Source of the DNA: Peribacillus frigoritolerans
Lineage (GTDB): Bacteria > Bacillota > Bacilli > Bacillales > Bacillaceae
Reading direction: 5' to 3'
Length of the DNA stretch: 64,000 bases
NCBI RefSeq assembly: GCF_004358755.1
Contig: NZ_SMZY01000002.1
Span: 930,001-994,000, forward strand
This document shows, in pieces, positions 45,927-55,559 of this stretch. Below the pieces are notes generated by a model, which saw nothing but the letters and a program-made list of their open reading frames with translations, searched no databases and had not been told where the DNA came from. Every line of letters starts with the position of its first letter. Within the stretch, counting starts at the first letter, position 1. The position numbers and the translations under genes are program-made.

Positions 45927-47336
45927 CTTTTTGAGATACTCCAATGCATTAGCTGCAGCCATTATTCCCTGATCAATACAATCAGGAATCCCTACGCCCG
46001 AATAGGAAGCACCTGCTAAAAACATACCAGGATAAGAATTCATCATTTTTGTTTTCACCTCAAGAATTTCTTCCTGATGACCGACATTATATTGCGGCAT
46101 CGCTTCTTTCCATCTTGAAACGACAGTGAATTCAGGTTTCTTATCTATTTTCATGATTTTGTTTAGATCCTCTAAAACAGCACTGATAATTTCATGATCA
46201 GGCTGTTCCACAATCGCCTGATCACCTGCTTTGCCTACATATGCACGAATCAGAGCTTTTCCTGCCGGAACGGTATGAGGCCATTTCCGATGTGTCCATG
46301 TGCAGGCAGTAATCGTGTAATCGCCATTTCTGGAAATAACAAATCCTGTGCCGTTTCCTTCAATATCAACGGCTTCTTCCGGAAAAGCCATAGCGACAGT
46401 CGCAACTGATGTTGAAGGCATTTCCTGCATATACTGATAATTTTCTTTGTCAGGCAGCATGTTTGCCGCTTGCTGATGTGGAGTTGTGATGATAACGGAA
46501 TCCGCTTCAATTAAGTCCCCATTGCTTAGCCTAAGTATATATCCAGCGTTTTTTTTCACAATACTTTCCACTTTAACGCCTTTTAAAATCTTCGTTTCGT
46601 CAAGCTTGCTTTCAGCGGCATCCACCAAACTCTGCAGTCCGCCTTTTACCGTTTGAAAAATACCTTTTTTACGTGCGGGTTCATGTTTCTGGTTCGATGC
46701 GGGCAGTCCTTTTTTCATCCCAAGTATCAAACTGCGGTGATCCTGCTCCACTTTATGAAATTGCGGAAACGTCGACATTAAACTCAGCTTGTCTATATCT
46801 CCTGCATAAATTCCTGAAAGAAGAGGTTCAATCAGATTTTCGACAACTTCATTCCCCAGACGCCTTCTGAAAAAATGACCAAGTGATTGATCACCTGTCT
46901 CTTTTTTCGCAGGAAGGATAAAATCACCGGCAGCTCTTGCTTTTCCCAAAATGGAAAATAACCCTGTTGTAACAAAAGGAAGGATTTGTGTAGGGATACC
47001 CATTACAGCACCTGCCGGGATCGGATGCAGCCGATCTCCTACAAGCACATAAGATCTTCCTGTTGCATTGTTTACGAGCTCTGACGCTAGTCCAACATCT
47101 TTGACAAACTGCGGTGCACTCGTTTTTCTTTCTAGAAAAGAGTCAGGTCCGCGTTCTATGATAAATCCATCCTTATGGACAGTCTGGATCTTCCCCCCAA
47201 GTCTCGGACTTGCTTCGATCAAGATTGATTCTGCCTGCAGGTTGTTTTCCTGTATTTCTTTTTGCAAGTAAAATGCCGCGGATAATCCAGTTATCCCTCC
47301 GCCAATGATGACAACTTTCTTTTTCTTGTCAGTCAT
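45915..47336 (-). CDS. hemY: Coproporphyrinogen III oxidase (CgoX/HemY)
   Basis: FAD flavoenzyme of 473 residues oxidising coproporphyrinogen III to coproporphyrin III in the coproporphyrin-dependent heme pathway of Gram-positive bacteria. Seen: Rossmann motif VVIIGGGITGLSAAFYL (8-24), the following ASPRLGGKIQT, and the C-terminal FAD-closing FLAGASYSGVGIPDCIDQG. Last gene of hemE-hemH-hemY, 22 bp after hemH. Confidence 0.95.
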   Translation of the reverse strand: MTDKKKKVVIIGGGITGLSAAFYLQKEIQENNLQAESILIEASPRLGGKIQTVHKDGFIIERGPDSFLERKTSAPQFVKDVGLASELVNNATGRSYVLVGDRLHPIPAGAVMGIPTQILPFVTTGLFSILGKARAAGDFILPAKKETGDQSLGHFFRRRLGNEVVENLIEPLLSGIYAGDIDKLSLMSTFPQFHKVEQDHRSLILGMKKGLPASNQKHEPARKKGIFQTVKGGLQSLVDAAESKLDETKILKGVKVESIVKKNAGYILRLSNGDLIEADSVIITTPHQQAANMLPDKENYQYMQEMPSTSVATVAMAFPEEAVDIEGNGTGFVISRNGDYTITACTWTHRKWPHTVPAGKALIRAYVGKAGDQAIVEQPDHEIISAVLEDLNKIMKIDKKPEFTVVSRWKEAMPQYNVGHQEEILEVKTKMMNSYPGMFLAGASYSGVGIPDCIDQGIMAAANALEYLKKATL

Positions 47337-47358
47337 TGTTTATCGCCTTCTTTTTTGT

Positions 47359-48297
47359 TTACTTTTTCATAGATAATTCTTTTAAGACAACCGTTGACAG
47401 ACAGTCGATGAATTCATCCTTGGCATTCGGCATTTCCGGTCTGTAATACTTCGCGCCAAGTTCATCTGTAACCACTTTACATTCATAATCATTATCAAAT
47501 AAAACCTCTAGATGATCTGCAACGAAGCCGACTGGTATATAGACAAACGTACGGTATCCTTTTTGTTCATATAGATCTCTGGTTAAGTCCTGTACATCTG
47601 GTCCAAGCCACGGTTCAGGCGTATTGCCTGCACTTTGCCAGCCAATTTCATAGTTTTCAATGCCGGCAGCTCCTGCGATCAGATCTGCTGTTTCTTGAAG
47701 CTGGTTAGGATACGGATCTCCCGCTGCTATAATTTTTTCAGGCAAGCTGTGTGCAGACACGATTAAGACAGCCTTTTCTCGTTCTTCTGAAGTCATAGAT
47801 GAATAGGTTTCTTTCACTTTTTTCGTCCAGTAATCAATAAATTTAGGCTCTTTATACCAGCTCTCAACAGATGTAATCTTCAGTCCCCCAAGATTTTCTG
47901 CTTCCTGCTTTGCCCGTCCGTTATATGATTTGACGCTGAAAGTGGAGAAATGAGGAGCAAGCACGATGCTGACTGCTTCCTCAATGCCATCTTCCTTCAT
48001 TTGTTTTACGGCATCTTCTACGAAAGGCTCAATATGTTTTAGTCCCAGATACATTTTAAATTGCACATCATTCTGAACAGCATTTAAATGTTCTTCAAGG
48101 GATTTAGCTTGATCCAATGTGATTTTGGCAAGAGGAGATATACCGCCAATTGCTTCGTAGCGGTCCTTTAAATCCTGAAGCATTTCAGGAGCAGGCGGAC
48201 GGCCGTGTCTAATATGTGTATAATAGCGCTCAATGTCTTCCTCTTTATATGGAGTTCCGTATGCCATAACGAGAAGACCCATTGTTTTCTTTGTCAT
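47359..48297 (-). CDS. hemH: Coproporphyrin ferrochelatase (CpfC/HemH)
   Basis: A 312-residue ferrochelatase inserting Fe2+ into coproporphyrin III. Seen: [10 protein letters not shown] (8-17), [21 protein letters not shown], the catalytic His in [11 protein letters not shown] (about 178-188) and the Glu in [15 protein letters not shown] (about 219-233, EPWLGP). Middle gene of the heme operon; SD AGAGGTG upstream. Confidence 0.95.
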   Translation of the reverse strand: MTKKTMGLLVMAYGTPYKEEDIERYYTHIRHGRPPAPEMLQDLKDRYEAIGGISPLAKITLDQAKSLEEHLNAVQNDVQFKMYLGLKHIEPFVEDAVKQMKEDGIEEAVSIVLAPHFSTFSVKSYNGRAKQEAENLGGLKITSVESWYKEPKFIDYWTKKVKETYSSMTSEEREKAVLIVSAHSLPEKIIAAGDPYPNQLQETADLIAGAAGIENYEIGWQSAGNTPEPWLGPDVQDLTRDLYEQKGYRTFVYIPVGFVADHLEVLFDNDYECKVVTDELGAKYYRPEMPNAKDEFIDCLSTVVLKELSMKK

Positions 48298-48369
48298 TTT
48301 TCCCTACACCTCTTTGGTTAGTTATAAGATCTAGTCTTATTTTGCCATTACTCAGGGCAAGATTCCAAA

Positions 48370-49431
48370 TCAGATGCTCTTCGCACGCTTGGCAGTTTTT
48401 GTATAATCATGAATGAAACCTGTTAATTTTCTGAGAACATCCGGATTAACAGAAGGGAATACACCATGTCCAAGGTTGAAAATATAACCGTCCTGCTTCA
48501 TTCCCTGGTCAAGAATGTTTTTAGCGCGCTCCTCAATCACTTCCCAAGGGGCTAGAAGGATTGCAGGATCAAGGTTTCCCATTATTGTTTTTGTAAGTCC
48601 CATGGAGCGTGCCTGATCTACTTGCAGTCTCCAATCAAGTCCGACTACATCAAGCGGCAGGTCATGCCATTCATGCGCAAGGTGGCTTGCTCCCACGCCG
48701 AACATAATCATCGGAACATTTTCTTCCTTCATCGAAGTGAAAATGCGTTCCATGACAGGTTTAATAAAGTAACGATAATCTGATTCATTTAAAGCGCCGA
48801 CCCATGAATCAAAAATTTGAATCGCTTTTGCCCCTGCTTTGATTTGAGCCTTCAAGTAAATAATGGTCATGTCTGCAAGCTTGTCCATAAGCGTAAACCA
48901 TGCTTTCGGCTCAGCATACATAAATGCCTTTGTTTTGTTGTAGTTTTTAGACGGTCCGCCTTCGATCATGTAGCTTGCCATCGTAAATGGAGCTCCGGCA
49001 AACCCGATTAATGGAACATTCAATTGCTCTGTTGTCAGCAATTTAATCGTATCGAGCACATATGGAATGTCGCTTTCAGGGTCGATTTCGCCAAGCTTTT
49101 CAACGTCTGACAGCGACCTGATTGGATTATCAATAACAGGGCCAATACCTGACTTGATTTCAACATCTACCCCAATTGATGGAAGCGGTGTCATGATATC
49201 CTTATATAAAATAGCCGCGTCCACACCATACTGCTCTACCGGCAATCTTGTGACATATGCACACAGCTCGGGCTGATGCGTAATCTCAAACAGACTGTAC
49301 TTTTCTTTAATAGCACGGTACTCCGGCTGTGATCTTCCTGCCTGCCTCATATACCATACAGGAACATGATCTGTTTTTTCACCTCTGCACGCCCTAAGGA
49401 ATGTATCATTAAACTGCTTTGTATCCGTCAT
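48370..49431 (-). CDS. hemE: Uroporphyrinogen decarboxylase
   Basis: A 353-residue enzyme converting uroporphyrinogen III to coproporphyrinogen III. Signatures: [17 protein letters not shown] (about 23-39) with substrate-binding Arg, [17 protein letters not shown], and the catalytic Asp region [17 protein letters not shown]. First gene of hemEHY. The upstream promoter region carries a perfect 16-bp palindrome and then the family A repeat array. Confidence 0.96.
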   Translation of the reverse strand: MTDTKQFNDTFLRACRGEKTDHVPVWYMRQAGRSQPEYRAIKEKYSLFEITHQPELCAYVTRLPVEQYGVDAAILYKDIMTPLPSIGVDVEIKSGIGPVIDNPIRSLSDVEKLGEIDPESDIPYVLDTIKLLTTEQLNVPLIGFAGAPFTMASYMIEGGPSKNYNKTKAFMYAEPKAWFTLMDKLADMTIIYLKAQIKAGAKAIQIFDSWVGALNESDYRYFIKPVMERIFTSMKEENVPMIMFGVGASHLAHEWHDLPLDVVGLDWRLQVDQARSMGLTKTIMGNLDPAILLAPWEVIEERAKNILDQGMKQDGYIFNLGHGVFPSVNPDVLRKLTGFIHDYTKTAKRAKSI

Positions 49432-49515
49432 AAATCCTCAAATCCACCTTTCTATGTAAAACAACACGCTATCCTATGTTTTTGCTTCTTACACTATAAC
49501 TGTTTCACCCTTGCT

Positions 49516-49552
49516 TGTATAGATTTCACAAATAAATGTCAACAAATTGACA
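49516..49552 (-). promoter_or_regulatory. Probable hemE promoter with overlapping palindrome
   Basis: On the minus strand TTGACA (49537-49542) and TATACA (49516-49521) are 15 bp apart, shorter than ideal. The -35 is one arm of TGTCAA-CAAA-TTGACA (49537-49552), a perfect palindrome that could be an operator. Confidence 0.5.
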
Positions 49553-49558
49553 CTGAAA

Positions 49559-50078
49559 CACCGAAAAGCGGAGCCGACTGTTCAGCTCCGACAGGCAGAT
49601 AAGGATCAGCCAGTGAAGGCGCTTTTTGCCTTTGCTGGCTGATCCGTTCTGACCGAGGAGCTAGGAGGCGGAGCTAGACAACACCGAAAAGCGGAGCCGA
49701 CTGTTCAGCTCCGACAGGCAGATAAGGATCCGGCTGAAAAGGCGCTTTTTGCCTTTACAGACGGAGCCGTTCAGGCCGAGGAGCTAGGAGGCGGAACTGG
49801 ACATCACGAAAAGCGGAACCGACTGTTCAGAACGAAGAGTCAATATCGAATTGAAGGGGTTTTCAATTTAATTGGAGGGGTTTGGGAATTAATTCATGGG
49901 GTTTTCCAATTAATTGGAGGATTTTGGTCTCGCCAGTTGTACTAGGAGGCGGACCTAGACACCACCGAAAAGCGGAGCCGACTGTTCAGGCTCAGGCAGA
50001 CAGAAAAGGATCCGGCTGAAAAGTCCAGTTTTGACTTAACTGCCAGATCCGTCCTGATCAATAGGAACGCTGTCAGAA
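49559..50078 (+). repeat. Four tandem family A repeat units
   Basis: Units begin at about 49559, 49681, 49804 and 49963, each with ACCGAAAAGCGGAGCC-like left ends (CACGAAAAGCGGAACC in the third). Right ends are like GGAGCTAGGAGGCGGAGCTA in units 1 and 2, CTAGGAGGCGGACCTAGAC in unit 3, and degenerate in unit 4, ending at the pbpF stop. The centres differ: GGATCAGCCAG...CTGGCTGATCC in unit 1, GGATCCGGCTGAAAAGGCG...GCC in unit 2, a 21-bp minisatellite in unit 3, GGATCCGGCTG...CCAGATCC in unit 4. They fill the hemE-pbpF gap (49432-50082). Confidence 0.85.
49849..49932 (+). repeat. 21-bp minisatellite inside a family A unit
   Basis: Four consecutive 21-bp units at 49849, 49870, 49891 and 49912, each of the pattern AATT-N3-GGGGTTT-N3/4-AATT (the last degenerating after GGATTTTGG). 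Each unit begins and (units 1-3) ends in AATT, so a unit is nearly a short inverted repeat around a G/T core. Confidence 0.8.
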
Positions 50079-50082
50079 CCAG

Positions 50083-52227
50083 CTAGTAAGGAGTCGTTGA
50101 AAATAGTTTTGGTTTAACAGGTTTTGAGCCTTTGCCTTCTTGATCCGTTTGCTCATTATAAGGAACAACTTTATAAGAGGCTTCTGAGAACAGGTTAGAA
50201 TAAGGAATTTCATAGGAATCTTTTCCTTTAACATAACCGACAAGGTTGTCCCCGCTTCCGCTTGTTTCATAAATTCTGTAGATGACACGGTCATCCTTCT
50301 GAGCTTTCCAGTTCAGTGTGACGGTAAATAAACCGAGCGGCTTGAATGTATACTTTGCATCAACCGCACCAAGATTTTTAAGCCTGATCGGTTCTTCCAG
50401 ATCCTCTACCCCTTTTGGAAGACTGAACGAAACATTCTGATCAAGCGAAGTATTTCTTAAGATATCTTTAAATAGTCTTGTTGGATAGGAACTGCCATGA
50501 GTCAGATGCTGCTCACTGTTTGTCTTATCGTAGCCCATCCATAGGGCACCTGAAACTTTCGGTGTATAGCCTACAAACCATGCATCTTTTACAGCGCCTT
50601 TTTTATCGACATATGAAGTTGTGCCTGTTTTTCCGGCAAGTTCCCCGCCGTATGTTCCTGTCTGTCCTGTCCCGTCTTCAACTACCTCTTGAAGCATCCT
50701 TGTCATGTTCCATGCAGTCTGAGAAGAAAAAATCCGCTTCTTCTCTTGTTTTACTTCTCCGATTTTTTTTGACTCACGGTCCTCTATCTTTTGAATAACA
50801 AACGGCTCACTATAAACGCCGTACTGGGCGAATGATCTGTAGGCATTTGCAAGCTGCAATGGGGATACCCCGTCCTTTAGTCCGCCGAGCGCGATGGAAA
50901 GACCGTTATCTTCTATAGAAAGACCCGACTTCTCAAGGTACTTCTTGCTCTTAGAAATGCCTATTTCATTTAATGCCCACACAGCAGGAGCATTTTTAGA
51001 AGCAGCAATCGCGTCATACATGGTTACCTCTTCATCGTACTGCTGATCATTATTTTTGGGCTGATACCCATTATATGAGACAGGTTTGTCTTCGAGCAGT
51101 GAATAAGGTCCGAATTCGTCTTCTTCCATTGCCGGTCCATATACGGCAATTGGTTTAAAAGTTGAACCAGGCTGCCTTTTAGTATTGACGCGGTTAAACC
51201 CTTTCTGAGTATAATTTCTGCCCCCAATCGCAGCCAGAACTCCGCCGGTTTTATTATCAAGAAGGACAAATGCTCCTTCTGCATGCTGATTTGTTCCCGG
51301 AAAGTATTCTTCTTTTTTAAACAGCTCATAAGCTGTTTCCTGCATTTCCGTATTTATAGGAACTGTGACTGTATAGCCTCCCCGCATCAATTCCTCATTT
51401 GATAGAGCATATCGATCTTCAGCTTCGTCCATCACCATATCAATGTATGTTGTGAGCCACGGGGATTCTGATTCTTTAAAAATATTTAAACCAAGCGTCT
51501 TTCCTTGAGCGCGGACGACTTCTTCAGGTGTGAGATAATTTTGATCGCCCATAAGGCTCAGAATAGTATCACGGCGCTCTTTGCTTCTTTCAGGATGAAG
51601 AACCGGGGAATAATTGGAAGGTGCTTTTGGGAGACCGGCAAGCATCGCTCCTTCTTCGAGAGTCAGATCCTTTGCATCTTTATTGAAATAGTAAAGCGCA
51701 GCACTTTGAATGCCGTACGCCCCATGACCGAAATAAACTTGATTCAAATACATTTCAAGCAATTTATTTTTGCTGTATTTGTTTTCAAGGCTCATCGCGA
51801 TGGCTGCTTCTTTGGTTTTTCTTAGAAGAGATTTTTCAGTAGAGAGAAACGTATTTTTGGCAAGCTGCTGGGTAATTGTACTTCCGCCCTCCACTTTCTG
51901 GCCGGCAAGCAGATCTTTATATAAAGCCCTCGTTATGGCCTTCATATCGATTCCATTGTGTTCATAAAACCGTTTATCTTCTACAGCAATAAATGCATTG
52001 CGGACATGCTCCGGAATTTCTTTAATCATTACGGGCTCACGGTTCTGCAAATACAGCTCCGAAACCTTTTTGCCTTTTAAATCCACCAAAGTGGTAGTCG
52101 AATCCATGACAAGCTTTTTCTCATCTATAGAATAATCGCCAATCACTAAAATGAGCAGGTAGACTGCAAAAGCAATTACAGCTGTCGATAGTGCAACACT
52201 GGCAGAGAGGATGATTTTTTTCCGCAT
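50083..52227 (-). CDS. pbpF: Class A penicillin-binding protein PbpF (PBP2C)
   Basis: A 714-residue bifunctional peptidoglycan synthase. It has a membrane anchor at about 5-30, a GT51 glycosyltransferase domain with catalytic Glu83 in AVEDKRFYEHNG and GGSTITQQLAKN (114-125), then a transpeptidase with Ser355 in GSTFKP, SKN (410-412) and KTGTT (533-537), and a C-terminal fibronectin-III-like tail. Length equals B. subtilis PbpF, made in vegetative cells and forespore. The stop codon sits at the very edge of the family A array, with no terminator of its own that I can see. Confidence 0.94.
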   Translation of the reverse strand: MRKKIILSASVALSTAVIAFAVYLLILVIGDYSIDEKKLVMDSTTTLVDLKGKKVSELYLQNREPVMIKEIPEHVRNAFIAVEDKRFYEHNGIDMKAITRALYKDLLAGQKVEGGSTITQQLAKNTFLSTEKSLLRKTKEAAIAMSLENKYSKNKLLEMYLNQVYFGHGAYGIQSAALYYFNKDAKDLTLEEGAMLAGLPKAPSNYSPVLHPERSKERRDTILSLMGDQNYLTPEEVVRAQGKTLGLNIFKESESPWLTTYIDMVMDEAEDRYALSNEELMRGGYTVTVPINTEMQETAYELFKKEEYFPGTNQHAEGAFVLLDNKTGGVLAAIGGRNYTQKGFNRVNTKRQPGSTFKPIAVYGPAMEEDEFGPYSLLEDKPVSYNGYQPKNNDQQYDEEVTMYDAIAASKNAPAVWALNEIGISKSKKYLEKSGLSIEDNGLSIALGGLKDGVSPLQLANAYRSFAQYGVYSEPFVIQKIEDRESKKIGEVKQEKKRIFSSQTAWNMTRMLQEVVEDGTGQTGTYGGELAGKTGTTSYVDKKGAVKDAWFVGYTPKVSGALWMGYDKTNSEQHLTHGSSYPTRLFKDILRNTSLDQNVSFSLPKGVEDLEEPIRLKNLGAVDAKYTFKPLGLFTVTLNWKAQKDDRVIYRIYETSGSGDNLVGYVKGKDSYEIPYSNLFSEASYKVVPYNEQTDQEGKGSKPVKPKLFSTTPY

Positions 52228-52363
52228 GTCATCACCTACAATTCGTTTAATTTAGATACCCTTATTATTGTTAAATAAAGGAATGAATATGTACAATCGA
52301 GGCAGAAAATAGCAATAATTATGGAATCATTGTTATAATGAAACAAAAAGAGGTGAATGTAAA

Positions 52364-52867
52364 ATGAATTTTTATGTCACATTTGGAACTGCAGACTATT
52401 TAGCTAAAACAGCATCTGAAAATCAGAATGAAAAAATGCTTCTTATGCAAAATGAGGATAAAGCGATTCTGTTACATGAAAGCGATGCCCCTTCCCTTTT
52501 TAAGGAGCCTAAAAAATATGAGGTTCTTGATGGTGTGGGTGATTTCCAAAACGGAAGCTATGCTGTCCTGAACAATATTCCTGTATCTGATGAAGGGAAG
52601 CCTCTCTTTGAACAGCGCTTCAAAGAACGGGCACGGATGATTGAAGGCGAGCCCGGATTTGTCGCAATTCGTGTGCTTAGACCTGTAAATGATGATACTT
52701 ATGTCATCCTTACTCTTTGGAAAGATGAATCGTCCTTTAAAAACTGGCAGCAATCAAAATCGTATGAACAGGCTCATAAAAAAAGAGGGACAAGCGAAGG
52801 TGTAGACCAAAAACCGATTTTCCCAAGACCTTCTTACGTAACAACCTATTATGCTGTAACCGAATAA
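52364..52867 (+). CDS. hmoB: Heme-degrading monooxygenase HmoB
   Basis: A 167-residue protein with a C-terminal antibiotic-biosynthesis-monooxygenase (ABM) fold of the IsdG/HmoB type: FKERARMIEGEPGFVAIRVLRP and LTLWKDESSFKNWQQSKSY. It opens heme to release iron, here in the same neighbourhood as heme synthesis. SD AGAGGTG precedes ATG, and TATAAT at 52334 with a poor -35 (AGCAAT) is the likely promoter. Matches B. subtilis HmoB (YhgC) in size and location. Confidence 0.9.
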   Translation: MNFYVTFGTADYLAKTASENQNEKMLLMQNEDKAILLHESDAPSLFKEPKKYEVLDGVGDFQNGSYAVLNNIPVSDEGKPLFEQRFKERARMIEGEPGFVAIRVLRPVNDDTYVILTLWKDESSFKNWQQSKSYEQAHKKRGTSEGVDQKPIFPRPSYVTTYYAVTE

Positions 52868-52881
52868 AAGAATGTACGATC

Positions 52882-52913
52882 TGAACCTTCGCATTTGACG
52901 GAGGTTTTTTTTG
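52882..52913 (+). terminator. Terminator of hmoB
   Basis: AACCTTCG and CGGAGGTT form an 8-bp stem (one T-G pair) followed by eight T residues. Confidence 0.8.
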
Positions 52914-52958
52914 TGCCTGAGGGAGCACTTATGAACAGCCGGTTCCGCATTTCGTTTT

Positions 52959-53115
52959 GTCCAGCTCCATCACCCAACTCCTCGGCCAAAACTGCTCCGC
53001 CAGTGAAGGCAAAAAGCGCCTTGTCTGTCGGAGGTAAACGGACGATTCCGCTTTTCGGTGGTGTCTAGCTCCGCCTCCTAGGACCTCGGCCAGAACAGTC
53101 GGCTCCGCTTTTCGG
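52959..53115 (-). repeat. Family A repeat, two inverted-orientation units (one truncated)
   Basis: Reverse complement of the family. A unit (about 52959-53058) from CCAGCTCCATCACCCAACTC to CGATTCCGCTTTTCG is followed by a short unit (53059-53115) from GTGTCTAGCTCCGCCTCC to GGCTCCGCTTTTCG that lacks the centre. They lie between hmoB and yhfA; the remainder (53116-53261) shows nothing clear besides the yhfA SD. Confidence 0.8.
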
Positions 53116-53261
53116 GATACGGTGACAATATTTCCTTGGAAATGACAGCATTCTACTAAAATAATACCCCCTATTCCTTTAAAAATAACAATCACAACCT
53201 AGTATGCCGGACATAACCTGTATTACAGGAATTTAGGCATATATACAGGAGCGGAGTGATT

Positions 53262-54650
53262 ATGATGGGGGCTGAGTTAACTCTCATACATTGGTTTTAT
53301 GTGTTTTTCATTATCAGTATTATAGGATTCATGCTTTTCAGGCGGGATACAACCGTTGTCAGCATTATCGGGATCATTGTCATTTCTTTTGTCGCGAGCC
53401 ATTCTTTAAGCCATTCAATTACAAGTGTTTTCAACAGCTTTATTTTTGCTATCACTGAGCTGCTGCCGACGATCCTTGTGATTTCCATCATTGTTTCAAT
53501 GAGCAAGATTTTAGAAGTAACCGGAATAAATGAATCAATGGTTTCGCCATTCACAAAAATCATTCGCAATCCAACACTTGCTTTCTGGACAATTGGGCTA
53601 TTAATGATGACGATTTCCTGGTTTTTCTGGCCTTCACCCGCTGTTGCGCTGATTGGCGCTGTTCTGCTGCCAGTTGCCATAAAAGCAGGTCTCCCGGCAT
53701 TAGGGGCAGCAATGGCCATGAACTTATTCGGTCATGGAATTGCTCTTTCGGGCGACTTTGTCATTCAGGCTGCTCCAAAACTTACGTCAGATGCAGCGGG
53801 TCTTCCGATTGGCGATGTAATCAGTGCATCCATTCCGCTCGTTGTTGTGATGGGGACTGTTACAACGATAACAGCTTATTTCCTCTTAATGAGAGATATG
53901 AAGCTTGGTAAGTCATTTCCGTCTCTTACAATGCCAAGCTCAGCTGAGAAAAAAACGCAGCTTCTGACTGACAGGATGAAAATGTTCATGGCCTTGTTTA
54001 TTCCCATATTATTTGCGATTGATATCCTGCTGATGGTTAAGCTTAACTTGCAGGGCGGAGATGCAACAGCTTTAATCGGAGGAACTGCACTTGTCATTCT
54101 GCTTGCTGTTTGTCTGCTTGCTCACAGAAATGCGAGTCTCGAAAAAACAACAGGATACATGATTGAAGGGTTTCAATTTGGCTTTAAGGTGTTTGGTCCT
54201 GTTATTCCGATTGCAGCTTTCTTTTATCTGGGAGATGCCGGATTTGTTAAAATTGTCGGCGATTTTTTACCAAAAACTTCTCAGGGAATTGTAAACGACC
54301 TTGGGGTGGCCCTCGCATCTGTTGTTCCTTTAACTAAAGAAATCGCAGCTATTACACTGACTGGTGTCGGCGTGCTTACCGGTCTTGATGGCTCTGGATT
54401 TTCAGGGATATCACTTGCAGGCTCAATTGCCAGTTTGTTTTCTACAGCTATAGGTACAGGAGCTGCCACATTAACAGCCTTAGGTCAAATCACAGCCATC
54501 TGGGTAGGCGGAGGGACTATCATTCCATGGGCGCTTATTCCTGCTGCTGCCATATGCGGAGTCGATCCATTTGAACTTGCAAGACGAAATATCCTCCCTG
54601 TGACAATAGGTTTGATTGTGACCACGATTGTAGCTATGTTTTTAATGTAA
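53262..54650 (+). CDS. yhfA: YhfA family membrane transporter
   Basis: About 462 residues with 11-12 hydrophobic segments, resembling GntP/ArsB-like ion transporter folds, with conserved MTISWFFWPSPAVALIGAVL and the C-terminal GLDGSGFSGISLAGSIASLF. The substrate is unknown. I use ATG 53262 (GCGGAG 5 nt upstream) rather than the GTG at 53256 that overlaps the SD. Corresponds in length to B. subtilis YhfA. Monocistronic. Confidence 0.82.
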   Translation: MMGAELTLIHWFYVFFIISIIGFMLFRRDTTVVSIIGIIVISFVASHSLSHSITSVFNSFIFAITELLPTILVISIIVSMSKILEVTGINESMVSPFTKIIRNPTLAFWTIGLLMMTISWFFWPSPAVALIGAVLLPVAIKAGLPALGAAMAMNLFGHGIALSGDFVIQAAPKLTSDAAGLPIGDVISASIPLVVVMGTVTTITAYFLLMRDMKLGKSFPSLTMPSSAEKKTQLLTDRMKMFMALFIPILFAIDILLMVKLNLQGGDATALIGGTALVILLAVCLLAHRNASLEKTTGYMIEGFQFGFKVFGPVIPIAAFFYLGDAGFVKIVGDFLPKTSQGIVNDLGVALASVVPLTKEIAAITLTGVGVLTGLDGSGFSGISLAGSIASLFSTAIGTGAATLTALGQITAIWVGGGTIIPWALIPAAAICGVDPFELARRNILPVTIGLIVTTIVAMFLM

Positions 54651-54717
54651 AGAGAATGGAAAAAAAGTCCCATGTAACAATCCAGCGTTTTTATCCACCA
54701 AAGCAACCTCCTAAAAA

Positions 54718-54757
54718 ACAAAAACAGGCACTCGTATAATAAGAAGTGCCTGTTTTA
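54718..54757. terminator. Bidirectional terminator between yhfA and the PAP2 gene
   Basis: AAAACAGGCACT (54721-54732) and AGTGCCTGTTTT (54745-54756) form a 12-bp stem for convergent transcripts. Confidence 0.9.
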
Positions 54758-54773
54758 TTTAGTCTCTGAGACG

Positions 54774-55424
54774 TCAAATAGAAACGCCGCTCTTTTTGCT
54801 TCTTCCGGCAGTAAGAATTTCATTCACTTTGTCATAGACCGCAATCACAAGGATTAAACAAATCAGACCAATGAGATATCCTCCCGCCACATCAGATAAA
54901 AAATGAGCATTCGTGGCAACTCTGTTCATGCCAATCAGCAGCATCAGCATGCACACAGCAGCGTAAAGCCATCTTCTTACAGCTGCTGACGCTATTTTCC
55001 CTGCCAGCAAATAGATTAAAAATCCATAAAAAAGAACACCGACCATCGCATGCCCGCTTGGAAAACTAAAGCCTTCTTCAATATGCAGCGGTTCAAGAGG
55101 GCGTTCACGCCCAAAAAAGTTTTTTAGAGCTTTGTTCAGGAGGTCTCCCAAATATACAGCCAGTACAATCATAAACGGCTGAAGAATATGTTTATATAAA
55201 AGTCCGAGTAAGATAATGGCAAGAGCCAGTAAGCTTATGATCCCTGTTTTAGAAGCCAGGAAACCTATCCCATCCACGATAGAGAGCAGCAAATCTGAAT
55301 GGTGAACCCATGATACTGCCTCCCGCGCAGCTGCATCTGCCCGCTTTGTAAATTCAGAATCCATAGAGAAGATAATGCATATTGTGAGAATAAGAAAACA
55401 AGCAAGCAAATACCCTTTTTTCAT
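54774..55424 (-). CDS. PAP2 family phosphatase
   Basis: A 216-residue membrane phosphatase of the PAP2 superfamily with about five segments. Motif C1 is K101-x6-RP (KNFFGRERP), C2 is FPSGH (121-125) and C3 is R168-x5-H174-x3-D178 (RVATNAHFLSD). Substrates in bacilli include undecaprenyl diphosphate, phosphatidylglycerol phosphate or diacylglycerol pyrophosphate; which one is not clear. Good SD (GGAAGGGG) upstream. Confidence 0.9.
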   Translation of the reverse strand: MKKGYLLACFLILTICIIFSMDSEFTKRADAAAREAVSWVHHSDLLLSIVDGIGFLASKTGIISLLALAIILLGLLYKHILQPFMIVLAVYLGDLLNKALKNFFGRERPLEPLHIEEGFSFPSGHAMVGVLFYGFLIYLLAGKIASAAVRRWLYAAVCMLMLLIGMNRVATNAHFLSDVAGGYLIGLICLILVIAVYDKVNEILTAGRSKKSGVSI

Positions 55425-55559
55425 CTTTTAGCCCCTTCCAAACTTTATTCTTGTAATTTTCAAACAATTTCTCTAGAATTTATTGTAATATCTGCATTTA
55501 TTTTATCTTATTAATGATTTGGTGAATAGAAGCCTTCGAAAAAGAAAGGATGAAAAATT

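Noticed and set aside
52228-52320. Sigma-G promoter for pbpF
   Set aside because: A weak -35/-10 pair can be drawn on the minus strand, but matches are poor; known sigma-G control in B. subtilis is not enough to call it here.
52300-52340. Fur-box-like inverted sequence before hmoB (AATAATTATGGAATCATTGTTATAAT)-type region
   Set aside because: Too many mismatches to the 7-1-7 Fur consensus; AT-rich promoters give such partial symmetry by chance.
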